Assembly: GCF_001429395.1 (NCBI RefSeq)
Contig: NZ_LMJT01000003.1
Span: 98,435 to 162,434, forward strand
DNA length: 64,000 nucleotides
From: Allobosea sp. Root381
Lineage (GTDB): Bacteria; Pseudomonadota; Alphaproteobacteria; Rhizobiales; Beijerinckiaceae
Reading direction: 5' to 3'
The position numbers and the translations under genes were made by a program. A model generated the notes under the pieces. The model saw nothing but the letters and a program-made list of their open reading frames with translations. It made no database searches and had not been told where the DNA came from. Below, piece by piece: positions 52,152-60,088 of this stretch. Numbering within the stretch: position 1 is the stretch's first letter; each line of letters begins with the position of its first letter.

Positions 52152-52937
52152 ATGATCCGCTCCCCCCTGATGACCGTGATGACCGACGCCGTGATGAAGG
52201 CGTCCCGCTCGCTCAAGCGCGATTTCGGCGAGGTCGAGAACCTGCAGGTCCTGGCCAAGGGCCCCGGCGACTTCGTCTCGAAGGCCGACCACAAGGCCGA
52301 GGAGATCATCCGCGCTGCGCTCGAGAAGGCCCGTCCCGGCTACGGCTTCGTGATGGAGGAGAGCGGCGTCGTCCAGGGCACCGACGAGAGCAATCGCTGG
52401 CATATCGACCCGCTCGACGGCACCCACAACTTCCTGCGCGGCATTCCGCACTGGAACATCTCGGTGGCGCTGGAGCGCGACAACCAGTTCGTCGCCGGCG
52501 TGATCTACGATGCCGCCAAGGACGAGCTCTTCATCGCCGAGAAGGGCAAGGGCGCCTATGTGAACAACCGCCGCATGCGCGTCTCGGGCCGTCGCGAGCC
52601 GGCCGAGATGCTGATCGGCATGGGCGTGCCCCATATCGGCAAGGGAGGCCATCCGCTGTTCCTGCGCGAGCTCGGCGCCGTGATGCCGCGCTTCTCGAAC
52701 GTCCGGCGCATGGGCTGCGCCGCGCTCGACATCGCCTATGTCGCGGCCGGGCGCATGGACGCCTATTGGGAGCGTGGCCTCAACACCTGGGATTTCGCGG
52801 CCGGCGCGGTGATGATCCGCGAGGCCGGCGGCACGTTCGGCACGCTCGACGGCAAGCAGCCGACAATGGCGCATGACGTCATCTGCGGCAACGAGATCGG
52901 CGAGCAGGCGTTGCGAGCCGCCCTCAAGGGCGCCTGA
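52152..52937 (+). CDS. suhB: inositol monophosphatase family protein (SuhB-like)
   Basis: 261 residues. The metal motifs are FVMEESGV, IDPLDGTHNFLRGIPHW and WDFAAGAVMIREAGG, the complete Li-sensitive phosphatase signature. It hydrolyses inositol-1-phosphate or related sugar phosphates (and in some species contributes to rRNA transcription as SuhB). The start at 52152 follows CGAGG; an upstream frame to 52077 would read through the repeat and is rejected. Confidence 0.93.
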   Translation: MIRSPLMTVMTDAVMKASRSLKRDFGEVENLQVLAKGPGDFVSKADHKAEEIIRAALEKARPGYGFVMEESGVVQGTDESNRWHIDPLDGTHNFLRGIPHWNISVALERDNQFVAGVIYDAAKDELFIAEKGKGAYVNNRRMRVSGRREPAEMLIGMGVPHIGKGGHPLFLRELGAVMPRFSNVRRMGCAALDIAYVAAGRMDAYWERGLNTWDFAAGAVMIREAGGTFGTLDGKQPTMAHDVICGNEIGEQALRAALKGA

Positions 52938-52955
52938 GCGACAGAAATCCGGCAC

Positions 52956-52980
52956 AGGAGAGGCCCCGCGGGCTTCTCCT
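52956..52980 (+). terminator. hairpin after suhB
   Basis: AGGAGAGGCCC-CGC-GGGCTTCTCCT forms an 11-bp stem with one G-T pair. There is no long T-tract, so termination may be partial. Confidence 0.55.
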
Positions 52981-53068
52981 CATATGTCGTTGATCTTTCG
53001 TGCTTGATCATCGCGACACGGGAAGCGACAGTTCCCGCGTCGATACGCTGGCGAACGGAAAGACAAGC

Positions 53069-54085
53069 ATGCCGAATGACGATCAGGCGGCCGAACACGA
53101 GACGGTCGCGCCCGTCCGGGACGAGGTCCGCTTCTCGCGCCCGCTGCGCTACGCCATCCGCTCGCTGCTCTTTCTGGCCCTGATCGGCTTCCTCGGCTTC
53201 ATCCTGCAAGCCGGGCTCGTCTCGGCCTTCATGACCAATCCCGGCCTGAACGGCCTGATCCTCGGCGCGCTGTTGGTCGGTGTGCTGATCGCGCTGCACC
53301 AGCTCTGGGGCCTCCGGAGCGAGGCGCGCGCCGCGACAAGGCTTGCCGCCGCGCCCGCCCGGGCCGAGCTGCGCCGCAATCAGGTCATCTCCCCGCTCGG
53401 GCCGGTGCTGCCGGCGCTAGAGGCTCGCAGCCTTGCTCCGTTCCAGGCGTCGAGCGTGCTCGAATCGATCGCGATCAGGCTCGACGACGGGCGCGAGGTG
53501 CTGCGCTATCTCGCCGGCCTGCTGGTCTTCCTCGGCCTGCTCGGCACCTTCTGGGGCCTGCTCGAAACCGTCTCCTCGGTCGGCAACGTCATCAAGAGCC
53601 TGCGCACCGGCGCCGAGGCCGGCGTGCTGTTCGACGAGCTCAAGGCCGGCCTCGCCGCCCCGCTCGCGGGCATGGGCCTGTCCTTCTCCTCATCGCTCTT
53701 CGGCATCGCCGGCTCGCTCATCCTCGGCTTCCTCGAACTGCAGATCGCCCAGGGCCAGCGCCGCTTCCGCAACGAGATGGAAAACTGGCTCGGCACGCGC
53801 ACCGCGACCGCCGAGCCGGCGGTCACCGCGTTCCAGCCGCTGGCCGGCAACCCGCTCGCCGACCGGCTCGACAAGCTCGGCGCCGCGATGGCCGAAAGCG
53901 GCGCCAACAACCGCGCAGCGACTCAGGCGTTGGCCAACCTCGCCGAGGGCGTCCAGGGCCTTGTCCAGCACATGCGCTCCGAGCAGCAGCTGATTCGCGA
54001 CTGGGTCGAGGCGCAGGCCGCGCGCGAGAAGGATTTGAAGCGCCTGATCGAACGCCTCACCGCAGACAAGCTGATGGAGCCGTGA
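53069..54085 (+). CDS. MotA/TolQ/ExbB-like proton-channel protein (non-flagellar)
   Basis: 338 residues. Four hydrophobic segments lie at about 28-50, 55-78, 145-167 and 190-215. The second pair carries the TolQ/ExbB-type signatures YLAGLLVFLGLLGTFWGLLE and APLAGMGLSFSSSLFGIAGS. A C-terminal cytosolic coiled coil extends from about 230. It pairs with the OmpA/MotB-like protein that follows, suggesting a proton-driven stator acting on the cell wall. No flagellar or TonB gene is near. The start at 53069 follows GGAAAGAC; the frame is open to 53000. Confidence 0.82.
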   Translation: MPNDDQAAEHETVAPVRDEVRFSRPLRYAIRSLLFLALIGFLGFILQAGLVSAFMTNPGLNGLILGALLVGVLIALHQLWGLRSEARAATRLAAAPARAELRRNQVISPLGPVLPALEARSLAPFQASSVLESIAIRLDDGREVLRYLAGLLVFLGLLGTFWGLLETVSSVGNVIKSLRTGAEAGVLFDELKAGLAAPLAGMGLSFSSSLFGIAGSLILGFLELQIAQGQRRFRNEMENWLGTRTATAEPAVTAFQPLAGNPLADRLDKLGAAMAESGANNRAATQALANLAEGVQGLVQHMRSEQQLIRDWVEAQAAREKDLKRLIERLTADKLMEP

Positions 54086-54131
54086 TGGCGCTCCGTCCGT
54101 TTGTCGGCCCGCATGCAGGAGCCTGACCGCG

Positions 54132-55148
54132 ATGGCCCTCTCCCGCTCCCACCGCCGCGACGAGTTGAACTACTGGCCGGGATTCGTCGACGCTCTGTCG
54201 ACGATGCTGATCGGCATCGTCTTCCTGCTCTCGGTCTTCGTGCTCGGCCAGTTCTTCCTCTCGCAGGAGCTGACCGGCAAGGACACCGCGCTGGAGCGTC
54301 TCAACCAGCAGATTTCGGAGCTCACCGACCTTTTGGCACTGGAGCGCTCCTCCAACCGCCAGGCCCAGGAGAGCCTGAGCCTGCTGCAATCCTCGCTGAC
54401 GCGAGAGCAGGCCGAGCGCGGCCGCATCCAGGACATGCTCAGCGCCCAGCCGGGCAATATGGGCGCGCAGCTCGGCGAGGCGCAGAAGGCGCTTGAGGCC
54501 GAGAAGCAGCTTTCTGCCCGCGCCCAGTCGACGGTCGATCTCGTCAACCAGCAGATCCTGGCGATGCGCCGCCAACTCGCGGCGCTCGAGGAGGCGCTCG
54601 GCGCTTCCGAGGCCAAGGAGAAGGACTCCCAGACGCGCATCGCCGATCTCGGCTCGCGGCTGAACGTGGCGCTGGCCCAGCGCGTCCAGGAGCTGGCGCG
54701 CTACCGCTCGGACTTCTTCGGCCGCCTGCGCCAGGTGCTGGGCACGAGGCCCGATATCCGCGTCGTCGGCGACCGGTTCGTCTTCCAGTCCGAGGTCTTC
54801 TTCGATGCCGGCCAGGCCGTGCTGAAGCCCGAAGGGCGGGGCGAGCTCGACAAGCTGGCGGCCATCCTGGTCGATCTTGGCCGCGAGATGCCGCCCGACA
54901 TCCCCTGGATCCTGCGCGTCGACGGCCATACCGACAACCGGCCGATCCGCTCGGCACAGTTTCCGTCGAACTGGCACCTCTCCTCGGCGCGAGCCATCGC
55001 GGTGGTCGAATACCTGATCAGCAAGGGCCTGCCGAGCGACCGCATCGCCGCGACCGGCTTCGGCGAGTACCAGCCGCTCGACGTCGCCAACAACGACGAT
55101 GCCTGGCGCCGCAACCGCCGCATCGAGTTCAAGATCACGGAACGCTGA
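54132..55148 (+). CDS. MotB-like peptidoglycan-binding OmpA-family stator partner
   Basis: 338 residues. The N-terminal helix (about 16-45) begins WPGFVDALSTMLIGIVFLLS; its Asp matches the proton-carrying Asp of MotB. A long periplasmic coiled coil follows (about 50-190, e.g. LNQQISELTDLLALERSSNR). The C-terminal OmpA domain has FFDAGQAVLKPEGR and RVDGHTDNRPI...WHLSSARA for peptidoglycan binding. With the preceding MotA-like gene it forms a motor unit of unknown output. AGGAG precedes the start. Confidence 0.85.
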   Translation: MALSRSHRRDELNYWPGFVDALSTMLIGIVFLLSVFVLGQFFLSQELTGKDTALERLNQQISELTDLLALERSSNRQAQESLSLLQSSLTREQAERGRIQDMLSAQPGNMGAQLGEAQKALEAEKQLSARAQSTVDLVNQQILAMRRQLAALEEALGASEAKEKDSQTRIADLGSRLNVALAQRVQELARYRSDFFGRLRQVLGTRPDIRVVGDRFVFQSEVFFDAGQAVLKPEGRGELDKLAAILVDLGREMPPDIPWILRVDGHTDNRPIRSAQFPSNWHLSSARAIAVVEYLISKGLPSDRIAATGFGEYQPLDVANNDDAWRRNRRIEFKITER

Positions 55149-55156
55149 AGACGACC

Positions 55157-55483
55157 ATGGCCGACAATCCGAACCGTCACGGGCGCCCTGCCCGCTTTCC
55201 GGCGGCTGCCTTCCTGCTGGCCCTCGGCGCGGGCCCGGCGCTCGCCGAGCCGAAGACGAGCATCGTCGATAACTGCGCCTATTGCCACGGGATCGACGGC
55301 ATCGCCCGCGACACCGAGGTGCCCCATCTCGCCGGCCAGAACGAGCGCTATCTCTACAACCAGATGATGGCTTTCCGCTCCGGCAAGCGCCCCCACAAGG
55401 AGATGCGCTTCATGGCCCGCGACATGACGGTGCCCGAGATCGCCGCGCTGGCGGCCTATTACGCCGCTATGTCGCCGCGCTGA
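55157..55483 (+). CDS. periplasmic c-type cytochrome (small, class I / c4-like domain)
   Basis: 108 residues. The signal peptide is AAAFLLALGAGPALAE. The haem motif CAYCH is at about residues 41-45, and a distal Met lies in EMRFMARDM. The sequence HLAGQNERYLYNQMMAF is typical of a single c4 half. It is an electron carrier whose partner is not known. Only eight bases separate it from the stator gene, so the two are likely co-transcribed. Confidence 0.9.
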   Translation: MADNPNRHGRPARFPAAAFLLALGAGPALAEPKTSIVDNCAYCHGIDGIARDTEVPHLAGQNERYLYNQMMAFRSGKRPHKEMRFMARDMTVPEIAALAAYYAAMSPR

Positions 55484-55513
55484 GCGGCCCCGGCCACGAA
55501 ATGGAGCGCGCCC

Positions 55514-56368
55514 ATGTCGATCACGGAACCCGCTGACGCAGCCGAACGCCGCGCCAAGCCCGCCGTCATCTGCTATCCGGTGCAGGCCCTGCCGCAGCCG
55601 GACATGGCGCTGCTCGGCCGCGCCCGCGAGCGGCTGACGAAGACGGACGAGGTCATCGTCGCCCCGCGCGACGCCACGACCTTCCAGGTGCCGAAGGGGC
55701 ATTTTTTCCGGATCGTCGGCATCGACGGCCCGCAGGTCGGCGATCTCAATCTCTGGAACGCCGCCGACCTGTCGGAGCGCTTCTTCAGCGGCAAGACACG
55801 CCAGCTCCATGCCACCCATGTCTCGACCGGGGACCGGCTCTGGAGCAGCCTGCCCTTCCTGCGGCCGATGGCGACGATCACACACGACACCCTGTCCTGG
55901 TACGGCTTCGACGCCGATGGCGGCGGCGTCCACGACGTCATCGGCACGCGCTGCGACCCCTATACCAACCGGCTGCTGAGCGGCGGCGACTACCACAATT
56001 GTTGCCATTCCAACCTGACGCGCGCGCTCGCGAAGGCGAAGGGGCTGCCGCCGGCCGAGGTCGAGCACCATGTCCATGATGTGCTCAACGTCTTCATGTG
56101 TACCGGCTTCACCCGGGACACGCAGCAATACTTCATGAAGGCGAGCCCGGTGCGGCCCGGCGACTTCATCGAGTTCTTCGCCGAGATCGACCTGCTCGGC
56201 GCGCTCTCCGCCTGCCCCGGCGGCGATTGCAGCGCGACCCATTCCAGCGACACCGCGACCTGCTATCCGCTCAAGGTCGAGATCTTCCGCACCGAGCCGG
56301 AGCTGCTCGTGGGCTGGACCTCGCCAGAACCCAGCGCCTATCCGCGCACGCATGGGATGACGGGCTGA
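55514..56368 (+). CDS. DUF1989 (urea carboxylase-associated) family protein
   Basis: 284 residues. Family features are QVPKGHFFRIVGIDGPQVGDLNLWNA, LFSGKTRQLH-type turns, and GTRCDPYTN with a Cys/His cluster (GDYHNCCHSNLTRAL). In guanidine degradation operons two DUF1989 subunits form carboxyguanidine deiminase; this is a single gene with no urea carboxylase, allophanate hydrolase or guanidine riboswitch nearby, so that role is unlikely. GGAG precedes the start. Function unknown. Confidence 0.85.
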   Translation: MSITEPADAAERRAKPAVICYPVQALPQPDMALLGRARERLTKTDEVIVAPRDATTFQVPKGHFFRIVGIDGPQVGDLNLWNAADLSERFFSGKTRQLHATHVSTGDRLWSSLPFLRPMATITHDTLSWYGFDADGGGVHDVIGTRCDPYTNRLLSGGDYHNCCHSNLTRALAKAKGLPPAEVEHHVHDVLNVFMCTGFTRDTQQYFMKASPVRPGDFIEFFAEIDLLGALSACPGGDCSATHSSDTATCYPLKVEIFRTEPELLVGWTSPEPSAYPRTHGMTG

Positions 56369-56399
56369 GCATCGTTCGATCGCGCCGGGAGGCGCTTCC

Positions 56400-56490
56400 C
56401 GTCATTGCGAGCGAAGCGAAGCAATCCAGGGGGGCGTAGAGCGCCGCCGCCCCTGGATTGCTTCGTCGCTGACGCTCCTCGCAATGACGG
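56400..56490. repeat. intergenic palindromic repeat, family A copy 3
   Basis: CGTCATTGCGAGCGAAGCGA opens and CTCCTCGCAATGACGG closes the element; the inner arms GCAATCCAGG and CCTGGATTGC are exact. It lies between convergent genes and is the most symmetrical copy. Confidence 0.9.
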
Positions 56491-56517
56491 TCAGGGGTGC
56501 CGTCCCGTCTAAGCCGC

Positions 56518-58296
56518 TCAGGCCGCCTCCAACCCGAACTGCAGCGCCGCCAGCCGCGCATAGAGGCCGCCGCGCGCCTTGAGCTCGGCATGGGTGCCAT
56601 CCTCGACAACCCGCCCGTCCTCCATCACCAGGATGCGGTCGGCCGAGAGGATCGTCGCCAGCCGGTGCGCCACGACCAACGTGGTGCGGCCCCGCATCAG
56701 CCGGTCGAGCGCATCCTGCACCGCGCGCTCGCTTTCGGAATCGAGCGCGCTCGTCGCCTCGTCGAGCAGCAGGATCGGCGCGTCCTTCAGGATCGCGCGG
56801 GCGATCGCGAGGCGCTGGCGCTGGCCGCCGGACAGGGTCACCCCGCGCTCGCCGACCACGGTGTCGTAGCCTTCAGGCAGGCTGCGGATGAACTCATCGG
56901 CCGCGGCGAGCCTCGCCGCCTCCTCGACCTCGGCCCGCGTCGCCCCGGGGCGGCCATAGGCGATGTTGTCCCGAACCGAGACGCCGAACACGGTCGGCTC
57001 CTGCGGCACCAAAGCGAAGCGGTCGCGCCAGGCTTCCGGATCCGCCTGCGGCCCCGCGACGCCATCGACCACGACGCGCCCGGAAGACGGATCGTAGAAG
57101 CGCAGCGCCAGTTGCAGCACGGTGCTTTTGCCGGCGCCGGAGGGGCCGACCAGCGCGATCCGCTCACCCGGCCGCACGCGCAGGCTGAGCTCCGACAACG
57201 CCTCGACGCTGCGGCCGGGATAGCTGAACGAGACCGCCTCGAAGGAAAGCTCCCCGCGCGGCGGCTCCGGCATCGGCTTGGGCGATGGCGGCGCCGCGAT
57301 CGCCGGCTTGGTCGCGAGGATCTCGCCGAGCCGTCCGGCCGCGCCGGCCGCGGCGGAAATCTCGCCATAGACCTCGGAAAGCTGGCCGATCGAGCTCGCC
57401 GCGAGCACGGCGTAGAGCACGAACTGCGACAGCCGCCCACCGCTCATCCGCCCCTCGAACACCTCGGTCGCGCCGACCCAGAGCACCCCGACCACGCTGG
57501 CGCTCACCAGGAAGATGGCGATGCCCGAAAGCAGCGCGCGCGAGGCTGTGGCCGCACGCGAGGCGTCGTAGGCATCGTCGGACGCCGCGGCGAAGCGCCC
57601 CGCGGTCTGTCGCGAGGCGCCGAAGGACTGCATGGTGCGGATTGCGCCGACAGCCTCGGCGGCGAAGGCCGATGCATCCGCGAGGCGATCCTGCGCCGCC
57701 CGGGCGCGCCTGCGCACCGAGCGTCCCGAGAAGACCAGCGGCAGCACGATCAGCGGGATCGCACCGATCACGATCGCCGAGAGCTGCGGGCTGGTGGCGA
57801 CCATCAGCGCCAGCGCGCCGATGGTCATGATGGCATTGCGCAGCGCGATCGAGGCCGTCGAGCCAAAGGTCGACTTGATCTGCGTGGTGTCGGCGGTGAG
57901 CCGCGAGATCAGGTCCCCCGCCCGGCTCGAATCGAAGAAGGCCGGCTCCAGCCGGGTCAGATGGGCGAAGACGTCGGCACGCAGATCGGAGACGATGCGT
58001 TCGCCGACCGTCATCACGAGATAGAAGCGGGCCGAGCTCGCCAAAGCGAGCACCGCGACGACGCCGATCAGCAGGATGAAGTAGTTGTTCGCCAGCTGCT
58101 GCTCGCCGCCCGAGAAGCCGACATCGATGACCCGGCGCACCGCCATCGGCAGCGCCAGCGTGGCGACCGAGGCGACGACCAGCGCCAGCAGCGCCAGCCC
58201 GATGCGCCCCTTGTGCTTGAGGGCATAAGGCCAGAAGGATGCGAGCAAGCGGAAATCGGGCCGCGGTTTTTTGTCGTCGGTTACAGCTTCGGCCAC
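56518..58296 (-). CDS. ABC exporter, fused permease and ATPase (MsbA/LmrA type)
   Basis: 592 residues. Six transmembrane helices lie in the first 320 residues. The ATPase has Walker [11 protein letters not shown]-loop LVPQEPTVF, signature [10 protein letters not shown], Walker [14 protein letters not shown] and H-loop VVAHRLATI. It works as a homodimer in the inner membrane and exports lipids or drugs; the substrate is unknown. It diverges from rpmE, an arrangement seen in other Hyphomicrobiales. Confidence 0.92.
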   Translation of the reverse strand: MAEAVTDDKKPRPDFRLLASFWPYALKHKGRIGLALLALVVASVATLALPMAVRRVIDVGFSGGEQQLANNYFILLIGVVAVLALASSARFYLVMTVGERIVSDLRADVFAHLTRLEPAFFDSSRAGDLISRLTADTTQIKSTFGSTASIALRNAIMTIGALALMVATSPQLSAIVIGAIPLIVLPLVFSGRSVRRRARAAQDRLADASAFAAEAVGAIRTMQSFGASRQTAGRFAAASDDAYDASRAATASRALLSGIAIFLVSASVVGVLWVGATEVFEGRMSGGRLSQFVLYAVLAASSIGQLSEVYGEISAAAGAAGRLGEILATKPAIAAPPSPKPMPEPPRGELSFEAVSFSYPGRSVEALSELSLRVRPGERIALVGPSGAGKSTVLQLALRFYDPSSGRVVVDGVAGPQADPEAWRDRFALVPQEPTVFGVSVRDNIAYGRPGATRAEVEEAARLAAADEFIRSLPEGYDTVVGERGVTLSGGQRQRLAIARAILKDAPILLLDEATSALDSESERAVQDALDRLMRGRTTLVVAHRLATILSADRILVMEDGRVVEDGTHAELKARGGLYARLAALQFGLEAA

Positions 58297-58316
58297 GCGA
58301 CTTTGTCCTGTCCTGC

Positions 58317-58345
58317 TTGCACTGTCGGCCGGGCTGCGATATGTG
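58317..58345 (+). promoter_or_regulatory. candidate rpmE promoter
   Basis: TTGCAC, a 17-base spacer and TATGTG give a good housekeeping promoter about 100 bases upstream of rpmE. Confidence 0.55.
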
Positions 58346-58444
58346 CACGCGACTTCACGACAGGCTCATACGAATTTTTCGACGGGCCGGGCAGGCTCGC
58401 CTGCTTGTCGACCACGCCCGCTTATCGAGTTCGAGGATTTAGCC

Positions 58445-58681
58445 ATGGCCAAGACCGGCATCCACCCCGACTACCACACCATCAAGGTCGTCATGACCAA
58501 TGGCACGGAATACTTCACGCGTTCGACGTTCGGCAAGGAGGGCGACACCCTCAACCTCGACATCGACCCGACGACGCACCCGGCCTGGACCGGCGGCACG
58601 CAGCACATGCTCGATCGTGGTGGCCGCGTCTCGCGCTTCAACACGCGCTTCGCCGCCATCGGATCGCTCGGCAAGAAGTAA
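58445..58681 (+). CDS. rpmE: 50S ribosomal protein L31
   Basis: 78 residues, beginning [20 protein letters not shown] and ending [19 protein letters not shown]. It contains no cysteine, so it is the zinc-free form that is standard in this group of alphaproteobacteria. It belongs to the central protuberance of the large subunit. A promoter precedes it and a strong terminator follows, so it is a single-gene unit. Confidence 0.97.
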   Translation: MAKTGIHPDYHTIKVVMTNGTEYFTRSTFGKEGDTLNLDIDPTTHPAWTGGTQHMLDRGGRVSRFNTRFAAIGSLGKK

Positions 58682-58719
58682 TCTGCCTGCGAGCGGCCTT
58701 GCCCTCGCTGATCTGAATC

Positions 58720-58760
58720 AAACAAGGCCCGGTCTTCTCGACCGGGCCTTGTTTGTTTTG
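58720..58760 (+). terminator. rho-independent terminator after rpmE
   Basis: AAACAAGGCCCGGT and ACCGGGCCTTGTTT form a perfect 14-bp stem around CTTCTCG, followed by GTTTTG. Confidence 0.93.
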
Positions 58761-58817
58761 ACTGTATGGGCGGCTGTCAGCCACCCATGATCCGGATGCG
58801 CTGCCGCGCCGGCCGCC

Positions 58818-59348
58818 TCAGAAGGCCATGCCGAGTTTCGCCTTGAGGCTGTCGAGCTGGTTCTGGACCGGATTCGCCCTTTCGCTGGGCGCCTGCTTGC
58901 CCGACATCTGGCCCTCGAGATGACGGATGCGGGCCTGCATGCGGAATGAATGCCCCATCAGGTCGCGCAGGCCCTGCGGCAGGCGCTCGACCTCGACCGC
59001 CGGCGCAGTGGCGAGTTGCTCGGGGATCCTCACCTTGTCGTTCTCGGCCTGCGCCTGCTCGGCGGTCATCTCGCCTTCGGCCACCGCCCGCTGCACCAGA
59101 AGCCAGGAGGCGATCTGCATCAGCCGCGTCGTCAGGCGCATGCTCTCGGTGGCATAGCTCAGGGCAACCTCGCGCGGCAGCGCCGCCGATTCCGCCCGGC
59201 CGTCGCCGTCGAGATAGGCGGCCGTCCGCTCGACAAGCCCCATGCCCTCGCGAAACAGCGCCATGAACGCATCGGATTTGACGAAGCCGCGCGCGAAGGA
59301 AATCGCTCCCTCGTCGGCATCGGGCTCGAGCATCAGCAGGTCTGTCAT
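58818..59348 (-). CDS. DUF1465 family protein
   Basis: 176 residues, mostly helical, with ARGFVKSDAFMALFREGMGLVE near the N-terminus and GLRDLMGHSFRMQARIRHLE near the C-terminus. DUF1465 is found in alphaproteobacteria, often beside rpmE; no function is established. The start at 59348 follows TAGGAG; the longer frame to 59573 reads through the small RNA region and is rejected. Two TTAAC/TTAAGG half-sites lie about 115 bases upstream. Confidence 0.85.
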   Translation of the reverse strand: MTDLLMLEPDADEGAISFARGFVKSDAFMALFREGMGLVERTAAYLDGDGRAESAALPREVALSYATESMRLTTRLMQIASWLLVQRAVAEGEMTAEQAQAENDKVRIPEQLATAPAVEVERLPQGLRDLMGHSFRMQARIRHLEGQMSGKQAPSERANPVQNQLDSLKAKLGMAF

Positions 59349-59485
59349 TACGGTGTCTCCTATCGACACAACATCGTGCTTGCCTGGCACGCGTCGCGGT
59401 TCTTTCCACCGATGTCGCAAAGATAACGCCGCTGCTCCCGCGCCGCGCTGGTAAGATGTGGTTAACCTTAACGCGGATAGAGAAC

Positions 59486-59580
59486 ACAAAAAAGAGCCGC
59501 CTCGGTCGGGCGGCTCGAAGGTCAACAGGGAGGCGTCAAACAGAGAGGGCAGGAGCCACTCGCATCCAGACAATCCGGAC
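59486..59580 (-). ncRNA. probable trans-acting small RNA with CCUCCC motif
   Basis: On the minus strand the segment has three parts. A 5' hairpin is TCCGGA-TTG-TCTGGA (59579-59565). An unpaired pyrimidine-rich stretch contains CUCCUGCCCUCUCUG and CCUCCC (59533-59528), which could pair with Shine-Dalgarno sequences. An intrinsic terminator (59516-59488) ends in six T. A -10-like TATGAA at 59593-59588 fits a start near 59580. The layout is that of an alphaproteobacterial small RNA. It could instead be the 3' untranslated region of the DUF1192 gene. Confidence 0.6.
59488..59516 (-). terminator. intrinsic terminator of the small RNA / DUF1192 transcript
   Basis: On the minus strand GAGCCGCC-CGACCGA-GGCGGCTC is followed by TTTTTT. 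Confidence 0.88.
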
Positions 59581-59604
59581 AGCCATATTCATACTTTGGA
59601 ATCG

Positions 59605-59619
59605 TTAAGGAGCGCTTAA
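59605..59619 (-). promoter_or_regulatory. candidate CtrA box with adjacent GANTC site
   Basis: TTAA-GGAGCGC-TTAAC matches the CtrA consensus TTAA-N7-TTAA exactly. Relative to a start at 59580 it covers the -35 region, the usual activating position. GAATC, a CcrM methylation site, lies at 59599-59603 in the spacer. Confidence 0.6.
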
Positions 59620-59642
59620 CGCGCGCCGCCAGGCCGCACTCC

Positions 59643-59843
59643 TCAGTCCGGTTTGCGGAAGAACGCGTCCGCTGCGTTGCGCGACGCCGCCTTGCCGGTC
59701 CTGGCCTCGGCCAGCCGTTCGATCTCGGCCTTCAGCGCCTCGATGCGCTGGTCGATCTCCGCCAGCGAGAGCATCGACAGATCCTGCCCGATCTCATGCA
59801 CGGCCTTGGGTTTCGGACGATCATCATCGGGAAAAAGCGACAT
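59643..59843 (-). CDS. DUF1192 family small protein
   Basis: 66 residues. The opening SLFPDDDRPKPKAVHEIGQDL and the helix LSLAEIDQRIEALKAEIERL are the whole of the DUF1192 domain, found in alphaproteobacteria with unknown function. GGAGG sits eight bases before the start at 59843. The upstream extension to 59939 overlaps the trcR promoter region and is rejected. The 3' end lies just before the small-RNA promoter. Confidence 0.87.
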   Translation of the reverse strand: MSLFPDDDRPKPKAVHEIGQDLSMLSLAEIDQRIEALKAEIERLAEARTGKAASRNAADAFFRKPD

Positions 59844-59931
59844 CCTGACCTCCATCTGCGCGGGCGGCGGCAGACTAGGACCGAAAGCCGGCCCGCGCCA
59901 CTCGCCTTCCCGCAGCCCAGCGTGCTTTTTC

Positions 59932-59961
59932 TTGGACACCTGCCCCGGCCTCGCCTATAAC
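59932..59961 (+). promoter_or_regulatory. candidate trcR promoter
   Basis: TTGGAC, an 18-base spacer and TATAAC form a good sigma-70-like promoter about 130 bases before the trcR start. Confidence 0.55.
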
Positions 59962-60088
59962 GCGCGCCATCCTGTTCATCGTCGATGATTTGGATGGCCG
60001 GCCGGGAAGGCCGGTCGGCGCATGAGAACCCTTGTCCGCGACGCCGATCCGGCCCGTTCGCCGGCTTTCGAGATTCAGGAGACAACCC

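Noticed and set aside
53069..55148. Zorya anti-phage system (ZorAB)
   Set aside because: The stator-like pair fits ZorA/ZorB in outline, but no ZorC, ZorD or ZorE gene follows. The neighbours are a cytochrome c and DUF1989, so a defence role is not supported.
55514..56368. Guanidine or urea carboxylase operon
   Set aside because: Only one DUF1989 gene, with no carboxylase, allophanate hydrolase, transporter or guanidine riboswitch in the neighbourhood.
56497..58716. 739-codon plus-strand frame opposite the ABC exporter
   Set aside because: Antisense shadow of a complete ABC exporter. It would also overlap rpmE in another frame.
59461..59473. CtrA box at GTTAACCTTAAC upstream of DUF1465
   Set aside because: The two TTAA half-sites are only two bases apart, not seven, so this is not a proper full site.
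59643..59939. Longer 98-residue form of the DUF1192 protein
   Set aside because: GGAGG lies directly before the Met at 59843 and the domain begins there; the extension is poorly ordered and runs into the trcR promoter.
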